A stretch of 8,923 nt of DNA. Source: a bacterium (GTDB taxonomy: Bacteria; Desulfobacterota; GWC2-55-46; S146-80; JALXFI01). Below are positions 8,601 through 8,923 of the stretch, piece after piece. The notes beneath the pieces are model-generated. The model was given only the letters and a program-made list of their open reading frames with translations. It was not told the origin of the DNA and made no database searches. The DNA is taken from positions 362-9,284 of the forward strand of contig JALXFI010000013.1 in NCBI GenBank assembly GCA_027069035.1, read 5' to 3'. The translations under genes and the position numbers were made by a program. Numbering within the stretch: the first letter of the stretch is position 1; each line of letters begins with the position of its first letter.

Positions 8601-8786
8601 ACGCCCATGATACTTGAAAAGAGCGTTCAAGCCAAGTTTCTAATCCCTATGGCAATAAGCCTCGGTTTCGGCATACTCTTTGCTACAGGCATTACGCTTA
8701 TCCTTATACCGTCCTTGTATTTGATACTTGAGGATATAAAAAGAATTTTAAGGTTCGGCAAGTCTGAAACGACTGAAACACAGTAG
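5631..8786 (+). CDS. RND efflux permease (AcrB/AcrD/AcrF-type, inner membrane)
   Basis: This 1051-residue protein is the proton-driven pump of the tripartite system. The layout is the RND duplication. Helix 1 is at about 13-30, followed by a large periplasmic loop and helices 2-6 in about 337-480. Helix 7 is at about 528-550, followed by a second periplasmic loop and helices 8-12 in about 880-1033. Helix 4 has the conserved acidic pair Asp397/Asp398 (LGILVDDAIVVGEN), equivalent to AcrB Asp407/408. Arg975 and Thr982 match AcrB Arg971 and Thr978. The AcrB Lys940 position is Val944 in AGVVVNDSLLLID, with Asp946 close by, so the proton-relay network differs. I recall the VVVNDS pattern in a large group of environmental RND permeases, so this is likely a subfamily trait and not damage. 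A GAGGGG site (5616-5621) precedes the start. Substrates could be drugs, bile-like amphiphiles, solvents or lipids; heavy-metal transport is not indicated by anything I see. Confidence 0.95.
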   Translation: MTNAIKWMAKNHVAANLLMMFFIAGGLIKGSSIKQEVFPEISLDKVQVTVVYPGAGPEEVEEGILLQIEDSLTGVDGIKEINSIAAEGAGTVIAEIRTDADTDIVLQDIKSAVDRITTFPEDAEKPIISKLLNRTEVISIIVYGNVSEKALREQAEQIREDLLNMPNITQVDLGGVRPYEISIEIPEENLRKYDLTLNEVARRIRRASLDLPGGTIKTVGGEILLRTKERRYRGVEYADITIISNPDGTEVKLGDIAEILDTFRDTDIFARLDGKPAAMVKVFRVANQKPTEISAAVKKYVKDKKNLLPDSINITTNNDTSDIFKSRRDLLLKNARYGLFLVFIVLGLFLEIRLALWVMLGVPISFFGALLLMPVVGVSINMISLFAFILALGILVDDAIVVGENIYEHRQKGKPFQQAAIDGVLEVATPVIFSILTTIAAFLPLVFVSGMMGKFIKVLPLVVITLFTVSLVESLFVLPSHLAKGKKRNGNGYIIGRIDRIRNFFGKALEGFISGPYRKTLSLCLRNRYVTVATGVMILMLIIGVVRGGLIKFTFMPTVEGDIIISSLKMPLGTSVGETDRVQNLIVKKGMEVVSEYDAKNPDKESVLVNIFSIVGSTLPGFGPGGGEASTGSHMANIAMFLTGSEERSVPAYKISNSWRDKVGDIPGVDSLTFSSNIIHIGNDIDVQIAHNDPEVLTIASKRIKDALAKYDGVSDIDDNYSKGKKELKIYLKPAARISGVTAEELGRQIRSAFYGAEALRLQRGRNEVKVMVRYPERYRKSLWNLNQMRIRTPEGGEIPLEQAAKVILGRGFSTINRTDRKRVVNVTASVDDNVANSEEVIESIQKGVLADLRKDYPGITFNMVGEEKERRESMGSMREGFLLALLGIYTLLAIPFKSYSQPLLIMMAIPFGIVGAILGHLIMGYDLSILSMFGIVALAGVVVNDSLLLIDQANRNHREGADIVKSIQDAGTRRFRPILLTSLTTFFGLTPMILEKSVQAKFLIPMAISLGFGILFATGITLILIPSLYLILEDIKRILRFGKSETTETQ

Positions 8787-8793
8787 GTATTAA

Positions 8794-8923
8794 ATGTCAC
8801 CCAAAAACAGAGATAGGTTTTTGGGCAAATTGGCAAGACGCTTTAAATGCAAGGCCGCAGGCGATTTTTCTTTTGAGGCGTACATAACCGGTACGGTGAG
8901 AAAGAAAATCGCCGAGAACACAG
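8794..8923 (+). CDS. Start of an unidentified gene, probably the next operon member (3' partial)
   Basis: An ATG lies 7 bp after the permease stop, with AGTAGG (8782-8787) 6 bases upstream as a modest ribosome binding site. The frame stays open for 43 codons to the window end, while the other two forward frames are stopped. The visible peptide begins MSPKNRDRFLGKLARRFKCK and is rich in Lys and Arg, with an aromatic stretch (FSFEAY) and then ITGTVRKKI. No signal peptide or membrane helix is visible. I do not recognise the family. Position and spacing suggest co-transcription with the pump. A 43-codon open stretch could arise by chance, so the call leans on context. Confidence 0.6.
   Translation, partial: MSPKNRDRFLGKLARRFKCKAAGDFSFEAYITGTVRKKIAENT

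Noticed and set aside
1..8923. Mobile elements, CRISPR arrays, tRNA or rRNA genes
   Set aside because: No transposase or integrase, no spaced direct repeats and no tRNA-like or rRNA-like sequence were seen; nearly all of the window is coding.

Overview
The window comes from a Gram-negative (diderm) bacterium. This follows from an outer-membrane efflux lipoprotein encoded with a periplasmic adaptor and an inner-membrane RND pump. Base composition is moderate. Leucine CTT, isoleucine ATA and arginine AGA/AGG are all frequent, and all genes lie on the + strand. That codon style suggests an anaerobic or environmental lineage such as Desulfobacterota or Nitrospirota, but this is an impression and nothing in the window proves it.

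Layout. (1) Bases 1-2186 hold a hybrid sensor histidine kinase whose 5' end lies outside the window: several membrane helices, a PAS-like domain, HisKA, an ATPase domain and a C-terminal receiver. (2) Bases 2187-2374 are intergenic. They contain a possible folded region and then a very good sigma-70-type promoter with two overlapping operator-like inverted repeats. (3) Bases 2375-8786 form a tight operon: a TetR-family regulator that looks like PsrA, an outer-membrane efflux lipoprotein (overlapping it by ATGA), a membrane-fusion protein (5 bp gap) and an RND permease (3 bp gap). (4) From 8794 to the window end an open frame begins 7 bp after the permease. It is probably a further operon member, cut by the window end and not recognised.

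How the parts work together. The four genes encode a complete, self-regulated tripartite efflux pump. The regulator probably represses the promoter just upstream of its own start and is released by a ligand. If the likeness to PsrA carries over, that ligand could be a fatty acid or acyl-CoA, but this is inference. The permease uses proton-motive force, and the adaptor joins it to the outer-membrane channel. The histidine kinase lies in the same direction but is separated by a promoter-bearing gap, so a functional link is not shown.

Most of the window is a recognisable efflux locus. I do not see an undescribed system such as a defence island, CRISPR array or mobile element. The observations most worth a second look are the PsrA-like operator in the regulator's own promoter, the loss of the AcrB Lys940 equivalent in the permease, the altered adaptor hairpin tip, and the unidentified downstream gene.
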